DNA from: Cynocephalus volans
Lineage: Eukaryota > Chordata > Mammalia > Dermoptera > Cynocephalidae
NCBI RefSeq assembly: GCF_027409185.1
Contig: NC_084466.1
Span: 77,606,501 to 77,670,500 of the forward strand
Reading direction: 5' to 3'
Length of the DNA stretch: 64,000 nt
Of this stretch, positions 33,900 through 46,072 are shown one piece after another. The first letter of the stretch is position 1, and every line of letters starts with the position of its first letter. The translations under genes were made by a program, and so were the position numbers. The notes beneath the pieces were generated by a model. It saw nothing but the letters and a program-made list of their open reading frames with translations, did not search any database and had not been told where the DNA came from.

Positions 33900-35465
33900 T
33901 AACCTTTAGGATAAAGGTTGAGCAATTTTTAAAACACGCATTCAGCACCGATGTTCTGCTATGTAAATAAACTTGGTATTATTAACTCCTTTGCTCCTTG
34001 GTGACTCTGACCTAGTGATCTCAAAATGCCATACAAATAGTTTTTCTACACTGTGTGTATTCTGTCTTTACTAAATCCCACCGCTTTCCGAGTTTGAGGA
34101 ATTGTTTAGTAGGCGGCAGGTAGGGGGAGGGACACAGTTATTCAACCTGTAACAAAGCCTTGCGTTCCTTCGCTTTGCCAGAAATAACCTGCAGATGACA
34201 AGGACGCATTCCAGGAGGTGGGTTTCTTCCCCCTTCCCCTCCAGGAGCAGCAGCTGTGGGGTGGCGCGGGGTGGCGCGGGCTCTGCCCAGTCCCCACAGC
34301 AGGTCACCCACGTTGAGAGAAGTCTTCTCCTCAGCCAGGCCCCTGCCAGAGCCGAAGAAAGGATTGTTTTCTTTCTCTTTACTTGCGTTAATATCATCCC
34401 TGCTGTGAGGACGTTTTCCCTGATATGATGTATTTGGTTACTAGAACTTTGTTCCAAAAAGAATTTGTTTTAACAATGAACAAGTGGTGAATGAATGGAT
34501 TATAGTAGGATATTTATCAACTGGAACAAAATATAAGTAATGCTGATATACAAACTAATGTTCCTGTGGTAGAAAAGTGTCATAAAATTCCATCAGGCCA
34601 GGCTAGAGACACCAAGACCTGTTCATTTCCACGTCTGCAGGGTTCCCCGGGCAATTCTGCCTCAGTCTCCTCCAGTGCTTGCCAGACACCTGATGTATTC
34701 CACTGTCCAAGATTTTGCCATTGCATACTACAAGGCTCTACCATTTTATACATTCTTTAATCAAGACTACTGTGAGTTCTTTCTGCCCTTTTTTAAAAAT
34801 TATCTCATGAACTTTCCTATTTTACATCATTGTTCCATCAACACAATTCTTGCCCAGAAGAAGAGAGTAGGATGTCCAGATCTAGAAAAACCTTCCCTAC
34901 CTCTTTGAATGTTCTTATTGATGGTATGTCATGAGTTTCAGTAATGGCCGGAATACATATTACCCACCTCAGGATACCAACACCACAGGAATGAACCCAA
35001 GACAAAAGTGGACAGAAGGAAATAACCTTAAAAAGAGCTTTGTAATGAAGGTCAATGGGGCAATTACCATTGGTGCAGGCAGAAGAAAAACTCCTCAATA
35101 AAGAATAGTTTCTAATGAAAGGGTATAGTTTTATACAACAGCAATGGATTTACTGAAATTAGCAATATAAATCTTCATTTAAAGGAATAGTGTTTTGGAA
35201 ATTGGAATCTAAAATGGATATTAAAACAAAAATAATCTTCTGTGTTTGGGGATTTAAAAAGTAACCAAGTTGTGATTCATCAGGAGCAATATCATTGGAT
35301 ACAGCATAATTTAAGACAGTTAAGAACACGACCATTCAAACTCAGTTCCGAATGCTTTGTACCCTGAGAAAGAGAAATTACTTGGGAATGATGTAAACAT
35401 GCTAATGTTGTGCAGACATGATTAGGAGAATTTCCTTTGATGATGAAGAACCACAAATCCAGTCC
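33900..35465. other. Unassigned sequence downstream of the island
   Basis: GC content falls after 33880. A moderately GC-rich patch at 34195-34360 contains a small duplication of GGGGTGGCGC. No exon or repeat was recognised. Confidence 0.5.
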
Positions 35466-35471
35466 CCATCT

Positions 35472-35959
35472 GTACTAGTTTTCTATTGCTGCTATAACAA
35501 ATGATCAGAAAGTTAGCAGCTTAAAACAACACAAACTTACTGTTCTGTAGTACAGAGGACTGACACATATCTCACTGAGCTAAAATCAAGATGTCAGCAG
35601 GGCTGTGTTCCTTCCTGGAACTAGGGCAGAATCCACTTTCTTGCTTTTTTCATCTTTAGAGGCTGACCACATTCCTTGGCTCATGTCTCCTTTCCTCCAT
35701 CTTCAAAGCCAGGAGCATAGCACCTCTCTGACCTGCTTCCATTGTCACATCTCTTTATTTGATTCCCTTCTGCCTCCCTCATCCACCTTTAAGACCCTGT
35801 GATTACACTGGGCCCACCTGGATAATTCAGGCTAATCTCCCTAATTTAAGGTCATCTCATTAGCAAACTTAGTCCCCTTTTGCCATAACATATTCAATGG
35901 TTCTGTGGACTAGGACATGTATATCTTGGGAGGAGGGGCATTATTCTGCCTACCATGCT
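35472..35959 (-). repeat. MaLR-like LTR
   Basis: Begins TGTACTAGTTTTCTATTGCTG and ends TTATTCTGCCTACCAT. Internal blocks AAGATGTCAGCAGGGCTG, CTCCATCTTCAAAGCCAG and GATTACACTGGGCCCACC are in the reverse order typical of a common MaLR-class LTR. Confidence 0.65.
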
Positions 35960-36691
35960 ATTCATATTTGTGTTATGTGGCCTTTCTTTTTTGGTAGGGT
36001 CCTTCTAGTTAGGAAGTTGGAAGACATGAGGAATGCACATAGCTAATATGAGCAGCAATCTCCATTGCCCCTACCACATTTCGAATACAGCCTGGCTGCA
36101 CTAGAGCATAGTTTCCAAAAAACAGTAAAGCATTTATTATACATAGCAAAGCATGCTGGGCAGCTAGCTAGTAAATGAGGAGATTGGCCCCTACACAGAC
36201 AAACACCATTACCTATTTTGTATAATTCCAGGTGTATCCCAAAGTCTGGTCAAGCCAGAAAATATGATGCCTGTCTATCTGCAAAAGTGCAGAAATTCCC
36301 ACTAGACTAATTCCTTGGATTAAGACATTGGATCTTCAGAAAACACATCAGAATGCAGTTGTGTTAATTGAAAAAGATAACACACTAGCCCATTAGTATC
36401 TATTAGCCCAGTAGAAATTAACATTGTGGTATTTCAGGCATTAGGCAATCAGGCGAAGAATGGTGATAGTCCTCTCCTAGCCCCTGATATGGGTCCCCCA
36501 CTCATAACACCAGTACCACTGAAAGACAGCAGAAGGGCTATTCTTCAGCCTCATCCAAGACTTGGCCCCTGGTGGCTAGAATTCCTCCTTCCATGATTAG
36601 TCTCCTGTGTGAGGCACTGTGCTCAACTTGTGACCCTCTTTACAATGCAAATATTCCTGAAAGGATGCCACATTCATCTGAAGTCCCACGG

Positions 36692-36770
36692 CAGTGGTTC
36701 TCAACTGGAGTTGAGTGAAAAAAATACTAAAATCACCCAGGAAATGTCTGCAAACTGGATCTTCAGAAAA
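36692..36770. repeat. hAT (MER5-like) terminal fragment
   Basis: CAGTGGTTCTCAACTGGAG matches a hAT terminal inverted repeat, followed by AAAATCACCCAGG. The other end was not found. Confidence 0.45.
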
Positions 36771-36979
36771 TATGTTGGAATGTAAACACATTGATAGATC
36801 TTACTGTTCTAAAGAGTTCCAAAGACAGATGACTGAGGGATTTTTACACAAAATATCATACCTTGCATTACCTTCCAAAGGGAGATTTGTGTTTAGAAAA
36901 GCATTTATCATCAGTTCAACTTCAGGAAATAATAAAAGAGAGAGGGAACCAAGAGCAATTTCTCTTGGAAAGTAATGAG

Positions 36980-38230
36980 AACATCAAAGAAGTGTTTAAG
37001 TTACACCTCTGTATATTTATGCAAAGGCATATGATTTCCTGAAATATGATATATTTCACATATATTCATATGTAGTCACTAATTAATGTTATTTATTTTT
37101 GCACAATTAACAAAATCAGCATTCCAGGATAAGTGACCAAAAACACTGAAACAATTTTTCAGTGCACATTTTCCTTCTAAGTAAACAGTCTATTTTGGGT
37201 CACAGGGTGGTAACCCACTCTATACTGAACCGAGTTTTTATTCCAGGGAAATTAACTTGACTCCTGATACTTACTGTTTATGGATATGTAAGAAGTGTTC
37301 TTTATTTTAACCAAGGAATTCTATTTCTTATTCTGGCTATATGGCTCAGTTAAAAAAAAAAAACCAAAAAAAAAAAAAAAAAAACACTTCGTAATATTTA
37401 AAAATTTGCTTTATTCAGCAGCCAGCAGATGGAGCTGTTGAAAAATGATATCAACAATTTTTTTTCCTGAAATAAAATCAGGTTAAAGGTATACTTTAAT
37501 TTTTTGCTTTGCAAATAATGTGGTCATTACAGAGAAATCTGGAAATGTAGTTAAGATTGAAAAAAAATCACTCATAATTATATCACCAGAGAAAATTACT
37601 TTGAAGGCCAGAATCTATTCTATTCATATATTTACATGTTTTATATGTTTTATAATACAACTTTTATATGCGTGTGTATATATATATATGCATGTATACA
37701 TACATACATATAGTAATCTGTATTCCCCCCTTAAAATTTTGCTTATATAGATAGAAATCTCCACAGATAATATTTAAGATATTTGCAACTCTGTACAGGG
37801 CAGGTAAGGACCAATCAGAACAGATACTGGCTGTAGCTTGAGCAGGACCCTGTATGCTGCCTGCTGTGCCAGGCATTAACCCATTAGTTGGTGGATGATG
37901 GACAAGGTCTGTTGGGTAGCAGAGCAGGGAGGTTGGCTGTCCAAGGAGAAAGGAGGAGGCTCAAGGATAGACTCTGTAACAATGTTATAGAAGTGTTTCA
38001 TTATTTTAACAACTTATACAGCCACATCAATGCATAGCTCGTGAACTAACAACTCTAGAAAATTTTGGAAGAATATAGAGTACAAGGATACAAGAAAGTA
38101 GGGGACTCCTGGGAGGGAATCTAGGTTGCTTGTGAACAAAGGTGGGAGAGAAATTTTTCACTATATTACCTTTGATACCATGAACATGTATTTAATATTT
38201 TGAAAATGAGTTTTAAATAAAATATCAATA
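36980..38230. other. Unassigned AT-rich sequence
   Basis: Contains an A-run (37351-37384) and TA-rich and (CATA)n tracts (37675-37712). No other feature recognised. Confidence 0.5.
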
Positions 38231-38233
38231 TTA

Positions 38234-38328
38234 GGGCTGGCCAGTTATCTCAGTTGGTTAGAATGCAGCCTTATAACACTAGGGTCATGGATTCAGATCC
38301 TAGTACAGGCAGATGCTGGGAAAAAAAA
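38234..38328 (+). repeat. CYN-type SINE, monomer
   Basis: Body GGCTGGCCAGTTATCTCAGT, ATTCAGATCCTAGTACAGGC, short A-tail. Imperfect TSD AATATCAATA (38221-38230) and AAAATCAATA after the tail. Confidence 0.9.
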
Positions 38329-38756
38329 TCAATAACTTTCAGGTGAATAAATATACACCTATATCATTTTTGAGGCTATATATTATTATTCCATTTTGTG
38401 GATATAACATAATTTATTTAACAAACTCCTATTGTTGAACAATTCGATAATGAATTGTGGCACTTAAAATATATTTAATTCCATGAGTTCATAATATATT
38501 TTAAAAATAAAAACACTTAGTCACTGTTGGAGGTTGGTAATGAACCAATTCATTATTTTGAAAACGGCAAATAAAGGGAAGAAATCAATCATTTATCCCA
38601 CCTATTCCATACAAAGTGTACCAGTGGAAAATCAAATAGTAATCTGTGAAAAGAAGTAGTCCAGCTAATAAATGAAGAAGGAACAATACAATTAAAATAA
38701 CATCTTTTTTTAAAATCTGTTGTTTTATTTACTTGTATGTATGTGTGCATGTCTGT

Positions 38757-38837
38757 GTTTTTACGGCTGAAGAGTACAGGGAACAAACCCTGCATCTTGG
38801 CACTACACTCTAACCAACTGAGATAACGGGCCAACCT
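38757..38837 (-). repeat. CYN-type SINE, degraded monomer
   Basis: Reverse copy: GTACAGGGAACAAACCCTGC, CACTCTAACCAACTGAGATA and ACGGGCCAACC. Its tail side is a (GTAT)n-like tract. Confidence 0.82.
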
Positions 38838-38844
38838 AGAATAT

Positions 38845-40065
38845 CATCGTTTTTTAAACCCTAATGAAAATAACCAATGTAGATGCTGAACATAAACACC
38901 CACTGACGTCACAAAGAGAGACAACCAAACACCAGATGTTCACTGATAGAAGAGCACAGCAGCGCTTATGTAGAAGTCTTGCCATAAAAATTTAACGTGA
39001 ATTAGATAAAGCCTCTAGATGCAAGTACCAATTTGCAAGAAATTCAGAGCAATGTGTCCTGGTTTCTTAAACAAATAAACTCCAAGGGGGAAATAAATTA
39101 GAGATGCGGAAACTTAAATATTAAAAGAGATCAACAGATCAACCAATCGCAATGTGTGTACCTATTTGGATCCCGATTCAAGAAAATAAACTGTAAAAAA
39201 TAATTATAACATTTATGAGAAATTCAGAAGTTTGAACACTGGATATTTAATGATATTAAAGAATTATTGTTAGTTTTTCAGTGTAACAATGGCATGATTG
39301 TTATGTTAAAAAATTTTTTGACTTAGGTATTAGTTACCCCGTGTGATCAGTTTTTGAAAGTTCAGTAAACACCACATTGTCTGTATGTATATTATGCTCC
39401 AACATAAATTTGAAAATATAAGTGCAAATAATAAACAATGGCACATAAAAAATGATGTTTTTAGAAAAAAGATATGGTATCTAAGATTTACTTCAATGTA
39501 ATAGAGATGAGGAAAAAAGCAAATGGGGTATAAATTAAACAGCATTGACCCTAAATTGATAATTGTTGAATCTGGGAGATAGAGACATGAGGGTTCATTA
39601 TATTCCCGTCTACTTTAGTATATATTTGAAATAGTCTGGAATAACAAGATTTTTTTAAGTGTACAGATTTCAATGTTTGGTGTATCTTGCCAAACTGCTC
39701 TCCAGAAAAATTACCCTAACTTTTACTTTACCAGCAGTGTAAATCAGTACCCACACAAAATCGGTATTAATGCAATGCTATAGAAACATAATTGGAGGTA
39801 ATGACCTACTGAATATTTTAACTTATAAACCAATTACTTTGAGCTTTTGCATGGTGCAAGTTTATAAAGTAAAATGTAAAGATTAAAAATTATATGATTC
39901 TTCCATTGAAGAATGATTAGCAAAGTAAGTCTAATATCTTAGAGACAACCTGAAATAAGAGAAAGAAGCCTAATTAAAAATATGTCAGCACCTGGAAGTA
40001 AACAGATTTACCTAAAATATAACACATCTACACACAAAAGCTTTGTTTGTACGGTTGTGTAAAGA
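38845..40065. other. Unassigned AT-rich sequence
   Basis: No confident features. 39660-39740 resembles weak L1/L2 text but is not called. Confidence 0.45.
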
Positions 40066-40069
40066 GAAT

Positions 40070-40285
40070 GGACTTTTGATATTCTGTTGACCTAAGTTAG
40101 ATCCCAACCCCTACACTGTGAACGTTGGGCAATTTTCTTAACCTTTCAAACACACAGTTTAATAATCTGTAAGATCTAAATGATAATATTAGACCCACTT
40201 CAGAGATACTGTGATAATTCAAAGTGTTGTATGTGAAGCTCCAAATACAATTCTGGCATGCTGTAGTCACTTACTATTATTAAAT
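40070..40285 (-). repeat. MIR SINE
   Basis: Reverse MIR order: AACGTTGGGCAATTTTCTTAA, ACAGTTTAATAATCTGTAAG, GATAATATTAGACCCACTTC, GATACTGTGATAATTC and a final ACTATTATTAAA. Confidence 0.7.
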
Positions 40286-40989
40286 TCTGTAGGAATTTAT
40301 ATTACTACTAAAATCTATAGCTGAGTGATTTTATCTTCTATAAGAAACCTCTTAAAAATCACCTGATTGGCATATCTTTTATCATTACTTACTATATTTT
40401 ATAAACATGATAAAGAACAGAAGTTGGTAACCTTTCAAAGACAGTATGGGAAGTCTGCATTCACTGAATTTCCTTAGCAGGAAAGTTGTGGTTCTTTTTT
40501 ACGACAAGGGAGTAGCACCTTGGGTCATCTATCAGCAGGCTGCTGAGGCACTGCTAGCATTTCAAAGGCCATCCCTTTGAAAATGCAAAGCTTGCACTAG
40601 AGGGGATGCTAGGGATGAGTAGGCTATGTTTAAGTCAGCAAACAGCTTAATTAGCTGTTGAAAAAGAAAGGGATGAATTGCCTGGGGGTAGGGGGTAGGA
40701 GAGTGAGTCAGAGGCTGGGCACCTGGGGAGAGTCAAATACACAAATGACCTTACCCAAGACCCACATTTCTCATGCCTTCATCAGTGCAATAGCCTCCTC
40801 TTTCCAGCCCCATCCCCTTTCTAACCAAAGCCTCACAAAATTCTAAAAAGCAATTCAAATCTTCCCATTTCCCCGCTTCCCTTCCATACAGGTCAAAGCT
40901 CAAACGCTATGTTTTGCAGAGCTCTTTATAACCCTTACCCAGCTTACTTTTCTAATACAATAGACAGCCTATGCTCAGGCTACATAAAA

Positions 40990-41330
40990 TTTTATGCAAG
41001 TTTTTCTCTCTTGCCTCACTGACTGAATGTTTTGTGCTTTTCTCCTCCAGAAAAACTCCTAGACATTCTTTAAAACTCAATTCAATTGCACCCCTCTATG
41101 AGAAGCCCATCATAAGGCCTTTGACTATGCCCTCCACAGTCCCTGCCTAGTATAATTTTATTCTCATTCTAATTACACTGTATTTTTATGATTGGTTAAT
41201 TATTGGTTTATATGTCTATATCCCCAATGGACCATGAGCTCCTTGAAGATAACCATAATTTATTTATGTTTGTATTGTCAACTGTTAACCCAAGGAGGAA
41301 TTCATAAATATTGCACAAAAGAATAAATGT
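40990..41330 (+). repeat. L2 LINE 3' fragment
   Basis: ACTCCTAGACATTCTTTAAA, CCCCTCTATGAGAAGCCCATC, later GGACCATGAGCTCCTTGAAG and GAATAAATGTGAG follow L2 3'-end order. Confidence 0.6.
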
Positions 41331-41389
41331 GAGTGACTATGACATGTCTATGACTGTGGTGACATATGTGTACTAGAAGAGCAACCATA

Positions 41390-41495
41390 GGTGAACAAAG
41401 TTGAGTTAGAAATCAGACTCCATGTTTAGTAGCTATATAATCTTGGGAGATCTATTTAACCTTTTTGAGTCTCACATTTCTTATTTGTAGAATAC
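41390..41495 (-). repeat. MIR SINE fragment
   Basis: Reverse MIR text: GTAGCTATATAATCTTGGG, TTTAACCTTTTTGAGTCTC and TTCTTATTTGTAGAATA. Confidence 0.6.
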
Positions 41496-41496
41496 T

Positions 41497-41571
41497 TTAT
41501 TAGAGCACAGCTTTATAACACCAAGGTCACAGATTCAGATCCCCATACTGGCCAGCTGCCAAAAAAAAAGT
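41497..41571 (+). repeat. 5'-truncated CYN-type SINE
   Basis: Starts within the body at ATTAGAGCACAGC, then ACACCAAGGTCACAG, ATTCAGATCC, CATACTGGCCAGC and an A-tail. The box A region is missing. Confidence 0.85.
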
Positions 41572-41847
41572 ATAACACTCCATTACAGAACTCTATCATT
41601 TTCACTCTACATTGAGTAAATTCTAAAACTATAATTTAACCAAGTGACTCCCCAGCTTCAATGGCATCCTGGCTTTAATACTCTCAAAAGAAAGTAGCAA
41701 CACTTAGAATCATTACAAGACCCCTAAGACCTGGCCCCTGATAACCAGTGCAAGCTCATATTTAATTTTATTTACTCCTTTTAACATGACACTATTTCCC
41801 CCTAAGCCATGATGTGGCTTCAAGTCCTTTGAAAGGCCACGTTACTG

Positions 41848-42372
41848 GTCTATGGCGTCTGTCCCTGGAGAGCACAACCAAAACCAGTGTAGGAGGAAAA
41901 GGTTTTATTACTTGCAAGTAAGGAGAACACTGGGGATAGCTCCCAAAGCAGTGTCTCCTGGAACAAGGGAAAGAGTAGTCTTACATAGCCAAAGTTCACA
42001 CCTAACTTCCCACCCAAGTCCTCATTTAGGTTCTCTCATGTAAACAAAGGATAAAAGCTTGTTCAACTTGGATGGATTGACTGTGGGACATGGTTCATTT
42101 GTCAGTTCTGAAGCCCAAATTTACATTTGGGCCCAGGAATGTGTCCTTAAGACAACAGTGCGATCTCAGGAAGTTGCCAGATGGGCTAAACCTTGAGCCC
42201 TCTGCTAGTACAGATTACAGTCCATAGGCGGCAAACTGAGACGTCCTTTCATGGCTGATTCATGACATAAAACAGGGACAGGTAGGTGTGGAGACACTGG
42301 CTGAGGTTCACAAAAACTCATCTCTGGGGCCTGTATTTCAGTTTCAGCTGATATATTTCTCAGGGCAGTCTA
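41848..42372 (-). repeat. Solo ERV LTR, 515 bp, TSD GTCTA
   Basis: A TG...CA element (41853-42367) is flanked on both sides by GTCTA (41848-41852, 42368-42372). The antisense polyadenylation signal TTTTATT near 41907 places U5 on the left, so the LTR is on the minus strand. No internal proviral sequence adjoins it, so it is a product of LTR-LTR recombination. The 5-bp duplication fits retroviral integration. Confidence 0.82.
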
Positions 42373-42514
42373 GTATTTCATGGTTCATGACTTCCTGCTG
42401 CCACCTGCAAGAACAGAATGTCAGAAGAAGAGCTATGACAGCTTCACTTCCTGCTCTGACCCCTCAAGGACTTCATGTCATCTTGTATTTCCTCCATCAC
42501 AGGGCCTTTGTTTT

Positions 42515-42940
42515 AGTCAGCATTCTTCAGAGAAACAGAAACAATAGGATATGCATATATAGAAAGAGATTTATTTTAAGGAATTGACTTGCCTTATTAT
42601 GGAGGAGGGCAAGTCCAACATCTGTAGAGTGGGTTGGCAGGCTGGATACCCAGGGAAGAGCCCATGTTGCAGTTCAAGCCCAAGGGCCAATTTGCTGGCA
42701 GAATTCTCTCTTGCTGGTCGTGGAAAATAGAGTGTGGTTAGTCTTTTGTTCTATTCAAGTCTTCAACTGATTTTTTGAGGCCCACCCACATTTTGGAGGA
42801 CAATCTGCTTTACTCAAAGTCCACTGATTTAACTGTTAATCTCATGCATAAATACACACACACACCCTGAAACATCTAGAATAATGTTTGACCATCTGGG
42901 CACTGTGGACCAGCCAAGTTGACACATAAAATTAGACATC
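42515..42940 (-). repeat. MaLR-like LTR (same family as 11192-11733)
   Basis: AGTCAGCATTCTTCAGAGAA, ATTTTAAGGAATTGACTTGC, TCTTCAACTGATTTTTTGAG, GTTTGACCATCTGGGCAC and GCCAAGTTGACACATAAAAT follow the order of the 11.2 kb copy. Confidence 0.65.
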
Positions 42941-42949
42941 ATAGCAAAT

Positions 42950-43560
42950 GAGTATCACATTTCACTATTATTGCCTGTGTACTTGCCTCAGCCACTCCTT
43001 AGACTACAATTCTTTAAGAGCAGGGTCTTCGTCTATTTTGCAAGATTACATGCACTACACTTTGTGCAACATTGTGAACACAGTAGGCACTAATCGATAC
43101 ATATTGAATACATTCATGGTCAGATTTACTTTTTAGAAAATAACTTGTCACCTCATGGAGAATGGGCTATAGAGGGAAAGAATGGCAGCAAATCGTGTAT
43201 TTTGGGAGCTACTCCAATAATCTCAGACAGAAATGATGAGGGCCTGTGGCCACAGTAGCAGAGGAGAGGGCACACAATTGAGAGCTATTTAGATGTATGG
43301 AGGGAGCCGAAGGAAAAAGTCAAGATCTTGAAGAATTAGGTAGATGGTGGTGTCATTAAATTGGAACAGAAAAACTAGCAAGTCAAATGGGCCTTGTAGT
43401 GAGGGGTAGGTAATGATGAATTCAATTTTGTACATGATTGCATTTGATCTGCCTGGAAGACTTCCAAATGGTAGTATTTAATAGGTACATTTGTCTGGAT
43501 TCGGGATAGAGGGTAGAGATGAAGATACTGGGAGTTTTCATTGTGGAAGAATTAGGTGAA
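42950..43560. other. Unassigned sequence
   Basis: No exon or repeat was assigned. Confidence 0.45.
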
Positions 43561-43564
43561 GACT

Positions 43565-44145
43565 TTTCTTTATTGTTTCTTTATTCTCTCTATTTTGTTT
43601 TCATTAATATTCCCTCTGATCTTTACTTTTACCTTTCTGCTTACTTTGAATTTTATTTCTTCTCTTTTCATACAGTACCTTGAGATGGAAGCTGAAGTCA
43701 TCAATTTGAGACTTTAATAATTTAGACATTAATGCTATAAATTTCATCCTAACTACTATTTAGCTGCATCTCACAAATTTTGATATATTGTATTTTCATT
43801 TTGATATAGTTCAAAATACATCCTAATATCCCTTTTTTAAAATAGACTTTATTTTTAGAGTAGTTTTAGGATCACAGTAAAATTAGCAGAAAGTACAGAG
43901 AGTTCCAATATATCCCCTGCCCTCACACGTGTACAGCTTCCCTGCTATAAATATCCCACACCGTAATGGTACATATGTGGTTTTGCTTGCTGTTTCACAT
44001 AAGCCAGCTCTGTCTTTTATCAGTCTCTTGGTCACCTGGCACTTTTTTGAGTTTTATTATATCTTGTGGCTCCCCACACCCTATTTTTCTCTTGCTATCA
44101 ACTTCCTTGGTAAATGATAAAAACAATGTCCTATTTTTCTTTCAC
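43565..44145 (-). repeat. Old L1 fragments
   Basis: 43570-43830 reads as reverse L1 ORF2 (TTAGCTGCATCTCACAAATT, TTGATATATTGTATTTTC). 43840-44100 has the reverse text TTTTTAGAGTAGTTTTAGG, AAAGTACAGAGAGTTCC and CACCGTAATGGTACAT of an old L1 3' region. Confidence 0.65.
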
Positions 44146-44146
44146 T

Positions 44147-44400
44147 CAACAAATATTTATTTGTTTATTTATTTTTTGGCAGCTGGCCAGTACGGGGACC
44201 CCAACCCATGATTTTGGTGTTACAGCACTGCACTCCAACCAACTGAGCTAACCGGCCAACCCTAACAAATATTTATCGAACACCTAATATGTGCCAAAAA
44301 ATGTGCCACTTGTTTGAGATGCAGCAGTGAACAAGACAGACCATTTTCCTTTTGGGGACTGCATTTTATTGGGGGGAGACAGACAATTAATAAGTAAACA
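44147..44400 (+). repeat. Ancient interspersed repeat split by a SINE
   Basis: TCACTCAACAAATATTTAT, then after the SINE AACACCTAATATGTGCC, GCAGCAGTGAACAAGACAG and GGGGAGACAGACAATTAAT. Further text of the same element (AGGTCAGGAAAGGTCTTT) reappears after the LTR, at about 45025. Confidence 0.6.
44161..44262 (-). repeat. CYN-type SINE, monomer
   Basis: Reverse copy: TTTTTTGGCAGCTGGCCAG, TTTTGGTGTTACAGCACTGC and ACTGAGCTAACCGGCCAAC. TSD CAACAAATATTTA / TAACAAATATTTA around it. Confidence 0.93.
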
Positions 44401-44468
44401 AATAAAACAATCACGCATTGTAATTTATGCAATGAGAAAGCTTTTAAATAGAAATTATAGAAGGCCAT

Positions 44469-44971
44469 TGTCTTAGACTAAGTTCTTGCATTAGGCACCA
44501 ACGGACCAGACTGAAAATCAAAATGGAGTCACCCCTGCTACAGTTCCATGTCACCAAACCCAAACTAAGTTGTTGTCTGACCTTCCGGGAAATCAGGAGA
44601 GAGAGCTAACCACCAATTTCCCAAACAGGATGGTTTAAATCTTCAATAGGCATGATAATAAAGCTCTGTTTCAATCCTTACACAAAAGAAGTAACCTGAA
44701 GTACCCTGATGTTAAATAATCAGTTTTTTTAAAATTTATTGTTCTGTCTCCCTGTCCCCACCTTACAAGAAAAGTAACTTTAAAATGACCAATCAGCTTT
44801 TTGTTCTTTGTTTCCAATTTCTTCATCCCTTTTTCTGTCTATAAAGCCAATTTCTTTCGCTTGGCTCATTGGAACAGTTATTCTATTACGTGGAATGAAG
44901 TGTTGCCCAATTCTAGAATCACAATACAGCTAATTGAGGTCTTTCCCCTTCTGTAATTTTGTCTTTTGGCA
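44469..44971 (+). repeat. ERV LTR (copy A of a pair)
   Basis: Runs from TGTCTTAGACTAAG to TTTTGTCTTTTGGCA (503 bp). A TATA-like TCTATAAAGCC near 44840 and text AATGAAGTGTTGCCC show plus orientation. It closely parallels 47611-48100. No matching TSD was found. Confidence 0.75.
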
Positions 44972-44989
44972 AGACTAAAGGAGATGCTG

Positions 44990-46070
44990 TGATAGAGAAT
45001 AACAAGAAAGCATACTATGATTAAGGAGGTCAGGAAAGGTCTTTATGAGGAGGCAACAATTTCAGCAAACTGCAGGATGACTGTTGAGGAATAAATTGCA
45101 TATTTGGGGATGTGGGAGCAGTGAGAAGAATCTTGAAGGTTCGGCTCCAATTTGAGTCAAGATATTTGGAATCTGGTCAGGACTGTCGGCATAATTTGAA
45201 GAACCCCTGCTCGAAAAGCAGCAAAAGACATCGCTAATGGTAGTGAGATACAAACCTTTTCCCCCTGTCTTGGTGTTTTTTATTTGATATTTAATCTCAT
45301 GCTCCCTTGGGTATGGGGATACTCATAGGGCAAGTGCAGACCCTCACAGGTGCCCACAGCACTCTACCCTTGGTGTGCATGTATGTGGGCTTGCGTGTTT
45401 CATCTTCTGCCAGGCTCTGAACCCAAATGCTGTGAACCAGCTGGAGAAGCAGGGAAGTCAATCTCCCCTTCCCACAGGCCCATCACCCCATCTCACTGTG
45501 GATAGGTGACCTCCAAGGAATTCCAATCTTTGAACTGGCTTGCACTTGGTACCTTGATCTGAGGTGGTTAGAAGCTTGCCCTGCTGAGTTGCCCACCAGA
45601 TGTGCTATGGTGCTGCCAGCTGGGGATGGAGAGAGCTGCCACCATGCCCCACCCAGGGATGACGTGGGAGGGGTGCACTCAGCCCACCTTCCCTGTGTCC
45701 ATGCCCAGGACCCCTCCAGGGTCCGAGGGGGTCAGTGAAATTTGAACTTCCCCTTTCAGAGTGACCTGTTCACCACCTCAGATGGACAGTAGCAGTGGTC
45801 TCAGGGAGGAGATGAGGATAAAGGGGAGATACGGGAATAGCAAGGTGGCAGTAGTAGGTGAAGCAAGCTGCTGAGAACCGGTCCTAGAGAGAAAAGAAGC
45901 TGACAGGTTGCTCCAAACCTCTGGAGCAATCTCCATTGTCACATTGAATTTACAAAACAAATTCAAAGATTAAATTATTAAACATGTCAAGAGGGCAATC
46001 ACAGAGCATTAAACCCCAAATGTAGCACCCTTCTGATCGCAGGTCCTGTGCAACTGCCTTGGTTGCACAG
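44990..46070. other. Old repeat remnants and unassigned sequence
   Basis: 45010-45100 continues the ancient repeat of 44263-44400. The block 45240-45780 is more GC-rich than its surroundings and may be another LTR or retroviral fragment, but no ends were found. Confidence 0.4.
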
Positions 46071-46072
46071 TG

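Noticed and set aside
32711-33909. Long open reading frames on both strands through the CpG island
   Set aside because: They overlap in several frames, are rich in Pro/Arg/Ala/Gly as expected from GC-rich DNA, and include (CA)n translated as alternating residues. No domain or start context supports them.
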